DNA of 64,000 nt from NCBI GenBank assembly GCA_036936605.1, contig JAUPFV010000002.1, forward strand, positions 320,804,893-320,868,892, given 5' to 3'. Each line of letters begins with the position of its first letter. The stretch's first letter is position 1. Below are positions 19,151 to 32,540 of the stretch, piece after piece. Origin of the DNA: Limnanthes douglasii subsp. nivea (lineage: Eukaryota; Streptophyta; Magnoliopsida; Brassicales; Limnanthaceae). The notes beneath the pieces were generated by a model. That model was not told the origin of the DNA. It was given only the letters and a program-made list of their open reading frames with translations, and did not search any database. A program made the position numbers and the translations under genes.

Positions 19151-22100
19151 AAAAACAATATTCTTAATACAAAAGTAAAATACAATTCTTTCAACATTAC
19201 AAAACATAGAGTAATAAGAATTCGTGTTTCTACATTCTTTTCAAAAGCAATAGGATATTTGGTTAGGACAACACTAGTATCGTCAAGATTGTAACTTCTA
19301 GGATCCGCAGATTAAACATTACTAGTTCCACCACCATCTTTCTCAATACCACTATCTTTCTCAATACCACTTCTTTAACAATATTCATGAAACATTGTCT
19401 ATCTTAAGTCATTTATTTCCTTGTTTTCATTTTATTCAACAAGGCTGCAATATATGCACTATCCTTAAGCTATCCAAGTCATTCTCTCATTCATTCTCAG
19501 GAACATAATACCATAATCTACCTAAATTCACATTGAGGTATTTCTTGTGAAAATCTAGAAGTGACTTGGAACGTCTGTCTAAAGCTGGTGCACGACTAGA
19601 CACAATAATTTATGTCCAATAAGTAATAGCGTCTTGCATCCGAGACTGATGTTTAGTAATTAAATATTTTTAAATGAGTTATTATTTAACTTCTAAACAT
19701 TTAATTTCTCATGTATCTTTGACTTTACAACCTCTCGTATAGGCTTTGGCATCAATGAGCTCTTTCTCAACATAAGATCATGAATAATAAACAACAATTA
19801 GTTCAACCTTAAAAGCATTCTCTTTATAAGAACAAATAACGCTACCTTGAACACAAGTCACATTCCAAAAAAACTTACCAAATTGGTAGCTAGTCCAGAT
19901 GGTTTCTTGGGTGTGATTCAATGCACTCCTTAACTGGGACACGCAAACGACTTATTCTTCAGTTATTCATTTAGTACAACCTCATCTTTAGTATTCGATT
20001 CCAACTCAATTTTCAACATCATATCTATTTATTTCTCTCTTCTAACAACTTCCAATTTCGGTTGTTCTTAGCTTGTATCATTTCAATCTTAACTTCCAGA
20101 GAAACTCTTCTTGAATAATTTTTCTAAAGGTTTAGCAGCACCATCAAGAAAAGTCCAAAGATCGGAAACGTAATTTATATGATGAACATTGTAAAGATAA
20201 AGCATGGTTAAACCATTAAACATTCCATGAAAACATGTAGTGTATATACAATATATAACTAGTTCACATACTGTAGCAAGATTTAAAGAGGTAAGCATAA
20301 AAAGAGAAATAAAATCTTATGATATCTCAAATCTTAAATTAAAGTTCCTCTTTTAAAAGTCCATGGACAAAAGGTGGGTTGGAATTTTCAATTTGTTGAC
20401 TAAAGAAAGTGAGTTACTATCTCTTGAATCTCCAACAAAAATACATAACATGTTGTAGTGGTAGCTTCAGACGAATACACACCCATATTGGGTATGTCAC
20501 CATTTGGATCCACATTTATGGTATCCTTAATATTGATATCCATAACATAAGGTACTCTAAATATGATGTTGCATCATTCAAAGGATCATCATCAACAATG
20601 ATATGAGGTTAAGGAGTCATTCAAGAGTTAACACAATACTCACTGGTGATAACCACATCCTCATTATATTAACCTCTTCATTAACTACTTCGACAACAAA
20701 AATATTTTTCTGAGTATGTGAGTTCACTAACAACAACATTAGCTGCCTTAAAAAGTTCAACAGTTTCATTATCAATACAAAAAGAAAGCTCCATAAATAA
20801 ATAAGTACAACCTTAGGAATACCTTTGACGTTATTCTAATCAAATTGGAAACAAAATCAATCATCACGATCTCATTTGGTGGCCGTCCGAGTATCAACAA
20901 TTTGTTTACATCTCATATCTTTAAAATCAGACTGAGACATTAACTATAGCATATCATTTGGTGGCCGTCCGAGTATCAAAGACTCATTTCGGAGTAGAGC
21001 TATAAAAAATAATAACTACTTTAGATAGAACAGGAGAAATGATGATCATGTTAAATAGGTCTGGTCCAAACATATTTTCAGATAAAACGACATACTTGGA
21101 AAGAACATGTATATAAAGATAAATGGTATGAGTTAAAGCCTCATATATACTTTTCTCAAAAACAGGCTTTAAGGAATGAGATTGATGAGGAGCATTAGTA
21201 TATTAAAGAACAGAAGTAGTAGTTTATTGCTCAGTAATGCGAGCTAGAGGTATACCTCTTTCATTCTGGGTACATAAGTTATTTTTAATGGTAGTGATAG
21301 TATTATCACTTCTTCGAAAATATATGATCGTGCTTATCTTTTATCTCTTCTTCGAAAATACTCGAAGAAGATCCTCGTTTATTTTCTAAGGCAAGAATAC
21401 TCGTAACAATTTCTTTACAAACATCAGTAGCCCCAACTTGGACCTTTGTAACATCTTAAGGAACATAAGATATTTGAGTTGAACCTTAGGTCTTCGATTT
21501 GCTATACAATTCCATATTAGAAAAATAATTTCAGTAAAATTTCCTTCTCAAATTTTTATCTTTATAACCTTCATCCTCGAAAATAGCTTCAACAAATCCT
21601 TCTTTACAAGAGAAGGTTTTTCTAGAGTATCTCCCTTGGGGGAAATACAAATAATAAAGCCTTTTTGCACAAAAATACTCTACCATAACCCACTATGGAT
21701 AAATTCTTCGGGTATAATAATAGAGATGTAGAAATAAGAAAACTTGGAAACCTCATCCACTATTTGAGTGTACTTCATGCGAGTATGGTTTTCTTTCTTT
21801 TCATAAAAATACATCTTAACAATAGGAGCCAAGAACGAGAAAATAAACATAAATAAGCAGACACATAACAGATAAAATCAAAGAACAAAGATTTATAGAG
21901 AATGAGCGAAATTTTGAATTGAAACCCCAATATCGGCTGATATGTGGATTTGTTGTTATATGATTGGTCTTCCAATAAATTTATCCTTTCACACTTTTTA
22001 TAAGTTAGAAGTTCATTAAAAAAATTGGAATTTTATTTTTTCAAAAATAGAACAAAACTAAGAAATTCATTTGTAAACAAAGTTCCAAAGCATCCACTGA

Positions 22101-22370
22101 TAAAATGATAGCCAAAAGCAAAGGGCTTTAGGAATTAAAAACAAGTTGTCTTGGACACATATTTATAATTTGAAAAACTTTGACTAGGTTTGGAGCGAGA
22201 GAAAATCGAAGCCTGTGATTAAGAAAACAATTTAAAAAAAACAACCTCATATTCACGAGCATCCAATGGATTTTTTATATTTGCAAGAAATCTAATATTG
22301 GCATCATATGTATACCCCAATCGGTGAGATGTTTTATACATTCATTATTGGTAAAATTACTATATGAATG
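19150..22370 (-). pseudogene. Antisense-ORF region of copy A
   Basis: It is the inverted counterpart of 26757-29840 in copy B. Minus-strand fragments are readable, e.g. from 20298 a segment beginning MLTSLNLATVCELVIYCIYTT. Tat-lineage gypsy elements often carry an extra gene antisense to gag-pol between pol and the 3' LTR, and the position and strand fit. Broken throughout. Confidence 0.5.
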
Positions 22371-22812
22371 CTCCAAGATTCTCTTTATCTACATCTCGTT
22401 CAAAGTTTCATCTTCTAATTTTGGTTTATCTCTGCGACTATAAACATCACCTTCTAATTTTGTGAGTTGTAGTTTTGCCTGGCAGATATAGAACTACTTT
22501 GGTATCTTATTCAAGATAAAAATTGACAGATACATGATAATAACTCACGTAATTAGATCATGGTTTTGGTTCTCAAAACATAAAGTCCATGTGACTCATA
22601 TAATCTCGCAAATCATTTGCTAGGTTATATAGAAAAACGAAAACAATTCGAAATCTACTAGAAACCATGACTCTGTTAACAGTTCAATAAATGTGATTAA
22701 AAGCATTAGATCTGGTATTGACATGGCTAACAAACTAACCAGTAAACATTGGTCTAAGTATTTTACAGCACGTACAACTTTAGGATGTTAATCTTTTGAG
22801 AAAAGAAACAAA
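22371..22812. other. No gene seen
   Basis: A+T-rich spacer just beyond the end of the inverted-repeat arm of copy A. The expected 3' LTR of copy A is not recognisable here. Confidence 0.4.
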
Positions 22813-23220
22813 AAGCCAATTTACCTTAAATGGATTCCTGTAGAAAGTAGAAGATTGAAGATGAATATCGATGGAGCTTGCCTTCACAACGGGGAGTCTA
22901 GTGGAGGATTCTGATTAGAAATGGTGAATGTGATATCATTCTTAGTACTTGCATTATATTTAATAAACTAACACATTTTCTCACAGAGTCCATAGCTTTA
23001 TTGGAGGGCCTGATCATTTGCAATCGAAATAACTGGACTGAAATCGATATTTAATCAGATAGCTTACTGTTAATCAACTTACTTGCTGATAGAAAAGCTG
23101 CATGGTACCTCGACTCCCTTCTCTCAGTATGAAGAATGTTTATTAATTCCAAAATGATCATTAGACATATTTCTAGAGTCAAGAACCAAATCGTAGACTA
23201 ACTTGCAAAATGAACTCTGA
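22813..23220 (+). pseudogene. RNase H-like (RVT_3 type) fragment
   Basis: It opens with LKWIPVESRRLKMNIDGAC, the K.N.DG entry of the plant LINE-type RNase H domain. After a TGA near 22911 and a frame change it continues with the LTESIALLEGL-like helix, an I..SDS..L.N.L segment, HISRVKNQ and a final D.LAK. All conserved landmarks are in order over about 135 residues, but with at least two stops and a frameshift. It is either the tail of a LINE reverse transcriptase or a stand-alone RNase H-like gene; no reverse transcriptase is seen upstream. Confidence 0.6.
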
Positions 23221-24590
23221 AATGCAAAAAAAAAAAATACTTTGATCATTGTAACCCTCCAAACAATCTTTTGACTATTGTTGTTTTTTAAAGTTTAGGC
23301 CTGTGATACATTAATCCGGATTAAATCAAAAAATTTCTCTGCTTTCATTGGTATGTGGTTGTTCTTCCTCTTGTAATTTTGTTCAGAAACCTCAAAAATT
23401 AAGGTTGTTATGGTAAAAGGTGACGGATTGGTTCTGATGGTAAAACAAAGATGAGGTGGAAATCAAGACTCTTGGTTACTTGGAGAAAGAAGATTCTCGT
23501 TTCAATAATACTTCATTTAATCATGTATTTGACTTGAGATTGGCTAGTTGTAGAAAATTTGGAAGAGGAAAAAGGTTATGTGCTTGGCCTAATATGAAGG
23601 CTTTCAAAAGTTTCAAATCGAATCTAATTTCATTAGAAAGGAAAATTAATTTTTTTCCTAAAATTGACGTTCTTTCAAATTTCATTTGGAAATTTACTCA
23701 GAAGTTTTTATCTTTATAATTTTGCTTCGTATATTCTTATTTTTATATTACTTCGATTTGGATCCTTATTATTTATAAATATATTTTTTTATTTTAAAAA
23801 CAAATAAAACCCTAGTAATGAAAATAAATTAAACACCTCAAATAAACAAAGATTATTCTCAATATTTATTTTCAAAGTTTTAGAAAAATAGCACCCGTGT
23901 AATAAAGTTAAAGGTAATTTATATTATTTTAACATTATTTATATTATTCTAACGTTAGCTTTAACTTTTGAGAAGACGCGTGTATTTATGGGTAAGTAAC
24001 CTTCACATAATTTATTTTATAAACATTATAAATTTAGCCGTTAACCATTTAGAATATTAGATAGTGTATTAAAAAAGTATTGATTTATTATTAAACATTT
24101 TTTATAACCGATAAATTCTCTCTTTATTTTATATCTTATTTTACTCAATTTGAACACTCTACTTGTGGTGTGTACTATATGCCTTCTTAAATACCTTTCT
24201 AACCGCTTGACTTTATCTCATGTTCAAGTAATTTTATTCAATGTATTTGTTCATTCTAAAATTATTATTAATATAATTATTAATGTGACCCCTAAGTTTG
24301 ACACGATATTCAATTAATCCAAAACTTTCATGCATATCACCATAACATATAACATAGGTACTATATAAATCATAAAATTATCTATGTTACCCTATTATAT
24401 ATAAATATTGGGCAATATAGGCAGAAATGAGAGACATGTTTTTAAGTATTCAATGTGATATATCTTTTTAGTAAACAATTTAAGAACCAAGGAATAAATA
24501 TAAATCTGACCCAAAGAAAATCTTAAACGTATTCTATTTGTGTGCTAAATCATCCATATATAAGTATAAGAGTTAATTTTTTTTAAACTA
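23221..24590. other. Spacer with one small unidentified ORF
   Basis: A frame at 23456-23719 (87 codons, Lys/Phe/Ser-rich, no recognised domain) could be chance. The block 23725-23925 recurs in inverted orientation at 35285-35460. The rest (to 24590) is A+T-rich without visible genes. Confidence 0.4.
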
Positions 24591-24614
24591 TATTTTGTCA
24601 TCCATGCGCAGTAT

Positions 24615-25040
24615 ATAAGTATAATACTTCCGTTTCTCTTAGTAAAACTTTCTTTTCTTTGTGCCCTGTCAACGATATAAGTATTGTTTCTCTTAACCAT
24701 GTTAACAGCAGAGGAAAAATAGAGAAGAAGAGTTTAGTAAAACACATAATGAAACCTTTTTTTGTATATAGATTATATGACTTGCGTTGTTTATAAACAA
24801 GATGCACTAGGGTAATTATATTTTGGATATAATTAATCATAAACCAAATGCATACATTATTACCCTAGTCTCTCTTCTTTATAAACAACCCAAGTCATAT
24901 AATCTATTCATTCTCTATTTTACTAAACTTTTCTTCTATCCTTTTTCCTCTGTTGCCAACATTGTTAGGAGTAACAATACTTATATAGTTGACAGAGCAC
25001 TAAGAAAAGCAAGTTCCACTAAGAGAAGCGAAATTATTTT
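24615..25040. repeat. Head-to-head inverted duplication of a MADS-box promoter and 5' end
   Basis: The left arm (about 24615-24818), read on the minus strand, matches the right arm (about 24858-25040) on the plus strand. Shared words include ACCCTAGT, TTTATAAACAAC, AAGTCATATAATCTAT, TACTAAAC and AACAATACTTATAT.GTTGACAG. The spacer is about 40 bp. Each arm has a TTTATAAA box about 90 nt upstream of the start position. The left arm keeps ATG (24700, minus) followed by a MADS-type start; the right arm has ATT there (24961). Confidence 0.8.
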
Positions 25041-25449
25041 GAAAAAAGCTCGTGAGCTTAGCCTCTTATGTGATGTTAAAGTCTGTACAATCATACAAAG
25101 TGAGTTCGACGTTGAACCAATCATTCAACCTCCTATGAATGAAGCTAGGCTTATTCTTAGGGAATTCATGAACATGGCACTGGAGCAACGAGAGAAAAAA
25201 TATGCTCAACCAAGAGACATATCTACGCGATAAGATCAAAAAACTCTCAAGAAGAATCATGCGATGTAGATGACTCAAGTTATGTTCCAGCTCTCGAACG
25301 GTGAGATCGAAGTAAGAGACCTCAGCTATGATGAACTCATATGGGTTATGAAGATAAACAATCAATATCGAAAGGATATTCAAACAAGGTGCGAACTTCT
25401 CAAAAGAGCTGCTAATACATCCGCTAGTTCATCCTGGCCAACTCACTGA
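24961..25449 (+). pseudogene. Type I M-gamma (AGL80-like) MADS-box pseudogene, copy 1
   Basis: The readable protein contains NTYIVDRALRKASSTKR, then ILKKARELSLLCDVKVCTII, i.e. the MADS domain (DNA binding and dimerisation). It then has the M-gamma-type region EPIIQPPMNEARLILREFM and a C-terminal helix DELIWVMKINNQYRKDIQTR. The start codon position reads ATT, the C-terminal part needs a frame change near 25230, and an in-frame stop follows near 25267. Family members act as nuclear transcription factors, often in the female gametophyte or endosperm. A second, partial copy lies at 37761-38145 and an inverted 5' copy at 24840-24610. It is the only clear host-derived gene family in the window. Confidence 0.8.
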
Positions 25450-26756
25450 GCTTAAAAAATAGATTTTGCACAAATTGGACATTATCCAGCACACAAAAGG
25501 ATAGTATCAAACATGGTCAACCAACCTGATCCCCCTAAAACCATCACATCAGCAAGGACACTTCATTGAGGAGCGAATCATACCCCAACATTATCATCCA
25601 TTAGCCCTCATAGGTGCTCGAGGAACCAATTACTACCAGGTCAATAAAACTTAAAAGTGGTTCAGTTAGAAATATGATAATGTGGTTTTAGCATTTGAAT
25701 CAACGAGTTACTTGGTTTTCCAAATCTTTTGATATTTTGAGAAGAGTTGTTCTTTGGAAAGCATAATCAATGAAAGTTTTAAACTGTGTTAAAATTTGTG
25801 TTAAAATTTAAATGTGATAATTTGTCCTCTAAAATAGGAAATATTGAATGAATTGATTGTAGATTATAAGATTTTGCTATTGAATGAATTGATTGTAGAT
25901 TATAAGATTTTGCTAGTTCTTTCCCCCCCTTAGTTTATTATAAAAGAAATTTTAACTATATTTTAGAATGTATTAAATATTTGTTTGATGCATTCTTCTA
26001 ATTGATAAAACCTGGTTGCTTTATGTTTCTCGATTATTTATGTACTTCTATGGTCGATCGTAGTTCCTGATAAAGTGACAATGTTCAAATTTTCTATTTT
26101 AACGATGAAATCGTTTTCTTCTTTTCCTAATAAATAAATACTAGTTTATGTCTATTACATAATAAGGCATCAGATCTTTTTCTATCACATTTTAGGTAAC
26201 CATAATTCGAGTTTGTATTTTATCATTGTTTGATATTATGTTTTTGTTGATTACTCAGTGATTGCTGGTGTTCTGCATTTCCTTGTCAACCATCTTATGA
26301 TTTGTTTGATTGACGGATTGTAGGTGGTTTTTTTATTTTACTTGTTCAATTATTTATGCTAATAAAACAATCATTGTACATCTTAGTATCTATTGATGAT
26401 ATCAAATCATCGTCAAACCCTTTGAGCGACAATTTTTTAAACAACATAAACATCTTCTTAGCAGTCTCGTTTACCATTTCTTCTCAACGTTCATTAGTGC
26501 TGCATCATTAGGAGATACTGATAGACCACAGCACCTACTGTGTTGGACCCTAAGATTTTTGAGTTATTTAAACAGTATATTTTTTCTAATCACGGTATCA
26601 TGTCTACATTCATGTCTCGCACAAGTTTGTCATCATTTTTTACTTTAGGTATTCTGTTATTCTTTTAAGAATGATAGTTAAACTAACTATCATTTTAAAC
26701 TAACTATCATTTTAAACTAACTATCATTTTTTTACCAAGAATGATAGTTTGTTTAC
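25450..26756. other. Spacer with short tandem repeats, no gene
   Basis: It contains a 36-bp perfect tandem pair (25843-25878, 25879-25914) and three 17-bp units AACTAACTATCATTTTA (26681-26731) flanked by their inverted form AGAATGATAGTT. No coding potential seen. Confidence 0.5.
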
Positions 26757-27239
26757 CATATAGTTATTTTACCAATCATGAATGTATATAACATCTCACC
26801 AATTGGGGAATCCATATGATGGAAAAATTAGATTTTTTGTAAATATAAAAAATCCATTCGATGCTCGTGAACATGAGGTTGTTTTTTCAAAATTGTTTTC
26901 TTAATTACGGGTTTCGATTTTCTCTTGCTCCAGACCTAGTAAAAAAATTGCAAAAATTATAAATATTTCTCCAAGATAACTTGTTCCTAATTCCTAAAGT
27001 CTTTTTTCTTTCGGGTATTATTTTATCAATCGATGCTTTCGAACTTTGTCTACGAATGAATTTCTTACTCTTGTTAAGGTTTATGGCTGAAAGACCAACC
27101 CATTTTCCTACTTCTTGAAGAAATAAAATTCCAATTTTTTTAATGAACTTCTAACTTATAAAAAGTGTGAAAGGATAAACTTATTGGGAGACCAAGTATA
27201 TAAACTTAGGGTTTCAATTGTAAATTTCCCTCATTGTTA

Positions 27240-29830
27240 AGATGACTTTTTATGAAAAAAGAGAAAACCATACTCGCATGAAGTACACTCAAATGGAGGA
27301 TGAGGTTTCCAAGTTTTTTTATTTCTACATCTCTATTATTATACCCGAAGAATTTATCCAGAATGGGTTATGGTTGAGTATTGTTGTGCAATGAGGCTTC
27401 TTTATTTTTATTTCCCCAAGGTAGATACTCTAAAAAACCTTCGCTTGTAAACTAGGATTTTTTTAAGGTATTTTCGAAGAAGAAGGTTATAAGGATAAAA
27501 CTTCTAGAAGAAAATTTTGCTGAAAGTGTTTTCTAATATGGAATTGTGTAGCAAATCGAAAACCTGAGGTTCAACTAAAATATCTTATGTTCCTTAAGAT
27601 GTTACAAAATTCAAAGTTGAGGCTGATGATGTTTGTAAAGAAATTGTTGTGAGTGTGCTTGGCTTAGAAAATGAACGAGGAACTTGTCCTAGTATTTCTG
27701 AAGAAGAGATAAAAGATGACCACGATAATATATCGTTGATTAAGTGGAGAAAAACTCGATCGCCAAACATAATATGTGTGATAATATTATCACTACCATT
27801 AAAATAATTTATCTACTGAGAATGAAACAAGTATACCTCTGTCTCCCATTACTGAGTAATAAACTACAACTTCCACTCTTTAATATACTCATGGTCCCCA
27901 TCAATCTCATTTGTTAAAGCATGTTTTTAAGAAAAGTATATATGACGCTTTAACTCCTACCATTTATCTTTATATGCTTGTTCTTTCCAACTATGTCATT
28001 TTGTGTGGAAATATGGTTGGACTTAACCTATTTAACATGAGTATTATTTCTCTTGTTCTATCTAAATGAGTTATTATTTTGTATGGCTCTACTCCGAAAC
28101 GAGTCTTTGAATTTAGAGGGAAAGTTATGGAAGTCATTCCATAGTTAATTCCTAAGCCTGGTTTTAAAGATATCAGATATAAGAAAATTGTTGATATTAA
28201 GGCGACCACCAAATGAGATTGTGATGATTTATTTCATTTCGAATTTGATTAGAATAAACCCAAAAGTATTCCTAAGGTTGTAATTTCTTTATTTATGGAG
28301 CTTTCTTTCTATATTGTTGAAATTTTTAAGGCATCTGCGGTTGTAATTAGTGAACCCACATACTCATAAAACATTTTGGTTGTCGAAGAAGTTAATGAAG
28401 ATGTGAATGTAATGAGGATGTGGTTGTCGCGAGTGAGTATTGTGTTAACTCTTCAATGACTCCTCAAACTCATATCATTGTTGATGATAATCCTTTGAAT
28501 GATGCAACATAACATTTAGAGTACCTTATATTATAGATATCAATATTAAGAATACCATAAATGTGGTTCCAAATGGTGACCGACCCAATATCGGTGTGTC
28601 TTCGTCCGAAGCTACCACTACAACATGTTATGTATTTGTGTTGGAGCTTCAAGAGATGGTAACTCACTTTTTTTAGTCAACAAAATAAAACTTCCAACCC
28701 AACTTTTGTCCATGGACCTATAAAAGAGGCACTTTAATTTGGGATTTGAGATAACATAAGATTTTATTTCTCTTCTTATGCTTACCTCTTTGAATCTTGC
28801 TGCAGTATATGGACTAGTTATATATTGTATATATACTACAGGTCATATAAATTACGTTTCCAATCTTTGGACTTTTCTTGAGGTGCTGCTAAACCTTTAG
28901 AAAAACTATTCAAGAACAGTTTCTCTTGAAGTTAAGATTGAAATGATACAAGCTAAGAAAAACCAAAATTGAAAGTTGTTAGGAGAGAGAGAGAAACAAA
29001 TATGATGTTGAAAATTGAGTTAGAATCCAAGGGTAAAGTCGAGGTTGTACTAAATGAATAACTGAAAAATAAGTTGTTTGCGTGTCTCAGTTAAGGAGTG
29101 CATTGAATCACACCCAAGAAACCATTTTGGCTAGCTACCAGGTTGCTAAGGTTTTTTGGAATCTGACTTGTGTTCAAGATAGCATTATTTATTATTATAA
29201 AGAGAATAGGTTAAAGTAATTGTTGTTTATTATCTATGATCTTCTGTTGAGAAAAAGATCATTGATACCAAGGCCTACGGGGGAGGTAGTAAAGTCAAAG
29301 ATACATGAGCAATTAAATGCTTAGAAGTTAAAGAATAACTCATTTTCAAACTTTTAATTACTAAACGATAGTCTCTCATGCAAGACACTATTACTTATTG
29401 GACAAAAATTATTGTGTCTAGTCGTGCACTAGTTTTGGACGTTCGTTCCAAGTTAGTTCTAGATTTTCATAAGAAATACCTCAACATGAATTTAGGTAGC
29501 TTATGGTATTATGTTCCTGAGAATGAATGACAGAATGACTTAGATACCTTAAGGATAGTGCATATATTGCAGCCTTCTTGAATAAAATGAAAACAGGGAA
29601 ATAAATTACTTAAGAGAAACAATGTTTCATTAATATTGTGAAATAAGTGGTATTGAGAAAGATGGTGGTGGGACTAGTAATGTTTAAGCTGTCGGTACTA
29701 GAAGTGACAATCTTGACGATACTAGTGTTTTCCCAACAAAATATTCTATTGATTCTGAAAAGAATGTTGAAACACGAATTCTTATTACTCTATATTTTGT
29801 AATGTTGAAAGAATTGTATTTCACTTTTGT
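27240..29830 (+). pseudogene. Antisense-ORF remnant of copy B
   Basis: Plus-strand fragments include MKYTQMEDEVSKFF (27279), VSIVLTLQ-region text near 28440, LTSLNLAAVYGLVIYC (28780) and an acidic Ser/Asp-rich end (about 29690-29770). Stops and frame changes interrupt it throughout. By place (3' of pol) and strand (opposite to pol) it fits the aORF of Tat-lineage elements. No domain is recognised. Confidence 0.45.
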
Positions 29831-30749
29831 ATTAAGAATATTGTTTTATTTTGAAGTGCTCCTTATTATAATTTTATTTGATGAGTCTTTATGCTTTTAT
29901 TAAAAACTTAATGCTCTCTATTTTTTAATTAATTGATTAATTCCAATAAGCCGACACTTTATTAATGAACATCTATGTTCATTTCTTGGATTTTTTTACA
30001 ATTGTTTAGATACGTTTATAGTGCATAACTCCAAGTATTGGTTCTCTCTCTTGTTCTGTGAAGCAGCCAAAGCTTGCTTTTCTGTCAAAGGATTAATTTT
30101 TTATCATTTCGGACTTGTCGTTAATATAGATTTTATAAAGCCTTTAATGTCTCCCATAGATCACTTTATTTTTTAAAGATTTATGTTAAGACCTGCTATT
30201 ATTAGAGATTTTATTAAGCTTCAATGTTCTTGATGGAGCATTTTATTTTATAAAGAATGGTTTTTTATCATCTAAGACTTGTGTTAGAGTTTAAAAAATC
30301 TTCAAAATTCTTGATCGGGTCCCATATTTTGGCTTGTTGGCATTTGTTTTATATATAAAATGAGACTAAAGTTTTGGCACGAAAAAACATTTTATTAATG
30401 TCGAGTGGAGGCTTAATAACTTCTCCCACCACCAAAGGAGGAAATAGTATATCCTCATAGTATAACATATACGTTGAAAGCTTGAGTATCAAGAACTATT
30501 ATATAGCTTTAAGCTCTCCATATCGAGGGTTGAAGAGTTTGGTTCCCTTTTTTAATCCAATATTCTGTAAGTTATGACTTCGAACGTTAAAGGACGCGCC
30601 CAATTTAGATAATAAATTGTCAAGCCAATTATATTTAGTGTGAAGGAAAACACTCTGTAACACATCATTTCATGGTTCGGAACTTCTAAATCTCAGTTTA
30701 GAATTATATCTATTCCCATTATAATATTCCAACCACATATACGCTTTGA

Positions 30750-31560
30750 CTCTTCATATATACCTAAGAATAAGAGTAATGTCTTTGTTAGCCCTCTTTT
30801 GTATAATATGTCCAAAGTCCAAACGAATGTTGTTGGCTTCATATTTATCATTCATGCTTCTCTTTTATCGTCAATGATTATTCATTCTATCATATACTTC
30901 TTGATTAGTGTTATCCAATATTTTTTTTCTTCTTTCTCACCTTGTATTATTATTACTTTTGTGGGCGTGAATGTCAAAATGAAATGGTTTGGTAATGTAA
31001 TAGATGGATTTTCGTGAAGGATTATTTATGCGGCCGTAGATGTCCATACAAAATATGTGAGCGTGTTAGTTATTAAATTCTCAACTTTCGGGACTTTTTT
31101 TAAATTCCACTTGCTCTAACTTACTAATTAGAGATTGTAACTCTATCAAGTACTAAATAATGTTCTCGTATTCGACTATCTTGATGTCTGGTTGAAATAT
31201 AATTAAGAATTAGTTAGTAGATCTACTCTCATAGCTCCATAGATATTTTTCCCCGGAGTCTTACAATTGCAACTTCATACTCGAATTCATTCTTAGATGT
31301 TTGAAATTAAAACTTGATGGATTGATTTATGATATTCTCTGTTGAATATATGAGTTACCAAAAACCTTGATTATTATTTTATTCATCAATTATAACTTTA
31401 CAAGTGTCTTTAGACTCTTCTTTTGGAAAAAAATTTCTCTTAGACTCGAACTTCATAAAACAATTTCCCAATGCTTGGGCTTTGATTTTTGTTATCAGTT
31501 CAACATAAAAATTATAATCCCCCCATTTTTCGGACCATTTGGTCTATCTTCCTGATACAA
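30750..31560 (-). pseudogene. Second RNase H and integrase start of copy B
   Basis: Minus-strand text includes a VPKVEN-like piece near 31090, resembling the HVPR..N segment that closes the extra RNase H of Tat elements. Further on come KKYWITLIKKYM and LDILYKRGLTKTLL (about 30910-30790), resembling the linker and start of the integrase zinc domain. Low-complexity decay makes the boundaries approximate. Confidence 0.45.
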
Positions 31561-32540
31561 CAGGGTCCTGTATCATATTTCCCAGGGGGATAATACGTTA
31601 TAAGTATTGTTATGTGTTCTTGGAAATATCGTATCATTTTCCTAACGGAAAGTACTAGTGCTAAAATACGTTTATCCAATTGTAAATATCCAGTTTCTGT
31701 TGGTAATAAAAATTTACTTACATAGTATACTATACTACACTTTCTTTCTTTCTTCTCTTAGTAACACTACACTGACCATATAATCTGATAGTGTGAGGTA
31801 CATACACAAGGTTTCGTATCACTAAGGCTACTTTAGCACCTTTGAGGAAGATTAAAACATCTTTATGTTATTGAGTTCTTTATCAAATTATATGGTTCAT
31901 TCACACATTACTTATTCTCTCATGACTTGAAATAAGGAATGACACTTATCTGAGGATCTTGACAAGAACCTATTAAGTGTTTCTCTTCCTATTAGGATTT
32001 AATTTTTTTTATTCCTTGATGGCTTTATTGATACTAAATTTGCAGTTGGATTAGATTTTATTTTGGTCTTATTTCGCTCACCATGTAATCCAAGAATTTA
32101 TCGAACCGTACGCCGAAGAACTTTTCTGGATTCAATTTACGGTTCACTTGTTCAAACCTTTGCACATGCTCGGTTAAGTATGCTAATTGAACTTCTTTAT
32201 GAAGTATTTTTACCAACATATCATCAAAATATTTTATATGTTAGGGCCCAACTGAGTTCCGAAGATACCATAACTAGCATTTTGGTAGCTGCTATGACTT
32301 TTATTAATTGGATGGGCATTACTTTGTAGCAATGTAACATTCTTTTGGTCATGAATGTTGTGTGTTCGTGGTCCTCATTCCACATATGCATTTATTGTAT
32401 CTTGCACATACATCTTTAAAAGATAAGATTTTGTTTTCATATTTTGCATCTATAAGTTGTTCAAACATTGGAAGTGTAAATGGATCATTTGGAAATGATT
32501 TGTTGCGGTAAAGTCTATGCATATTCTTCACTTTCAATTA
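31561..32540 (-). pseudogene. Reverse transcriptase and RNase H of copy B
   Basis: The segment from 32537 reads NDPFTLPMFEQLIDAKYENK, then SFKDVCARYN, matching the LPRIDQLVD..SFMDAYSGYN block of gypsy RT. The thumb/connection and RNase H end read VYYVSKFL, then LQLDKRILALVLSVRKM and YFQEHI (about 31690-31590). The YVDD region is garbled. Several frames are needed. Confidence 0.7.

Larger units (their letters stand above)
3029..22370 (+). mobile_element. Nested Ty3/gypsy (Tat-like) copy A
   Basis: This is an old plus-strand retrotransposon rebuilt by comparison with copies B (26757-35278, minus), C (47385-51670) and E (61130-64000). In order it holds: an LTR part (3029-4603), a Mutator-like insertion, the last ~97 bp of the LTR (15715-15811), a primer-binding site and gag leader, a hAT insertion (16465-17799), more gag (17800-18120), an abrupt jump into integrase (from about 18200), then an antisense-ORF region to about 22370. 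The jump at about 18120 removes the rest of gag, protease, reverse transcriptase and RNase H that copies B and E keep. Nothing in it is intact. Confidence 0.7.

Noticed and set aside
24823..25233. The whole 136-codon ORF as the MADS protein
   Set aside because: Its first 46 codons run through the promoter and leader, which is shared with the inverted arm. MADS similarity begins only at about 24961.
22371..26756. LTRs of gypsy copies A and B between the inverted arms
   Set aside because: Neither flank resembles the LTR seen at 3029-4603 and 47385-48964, and the two flanks do not resemble each other.
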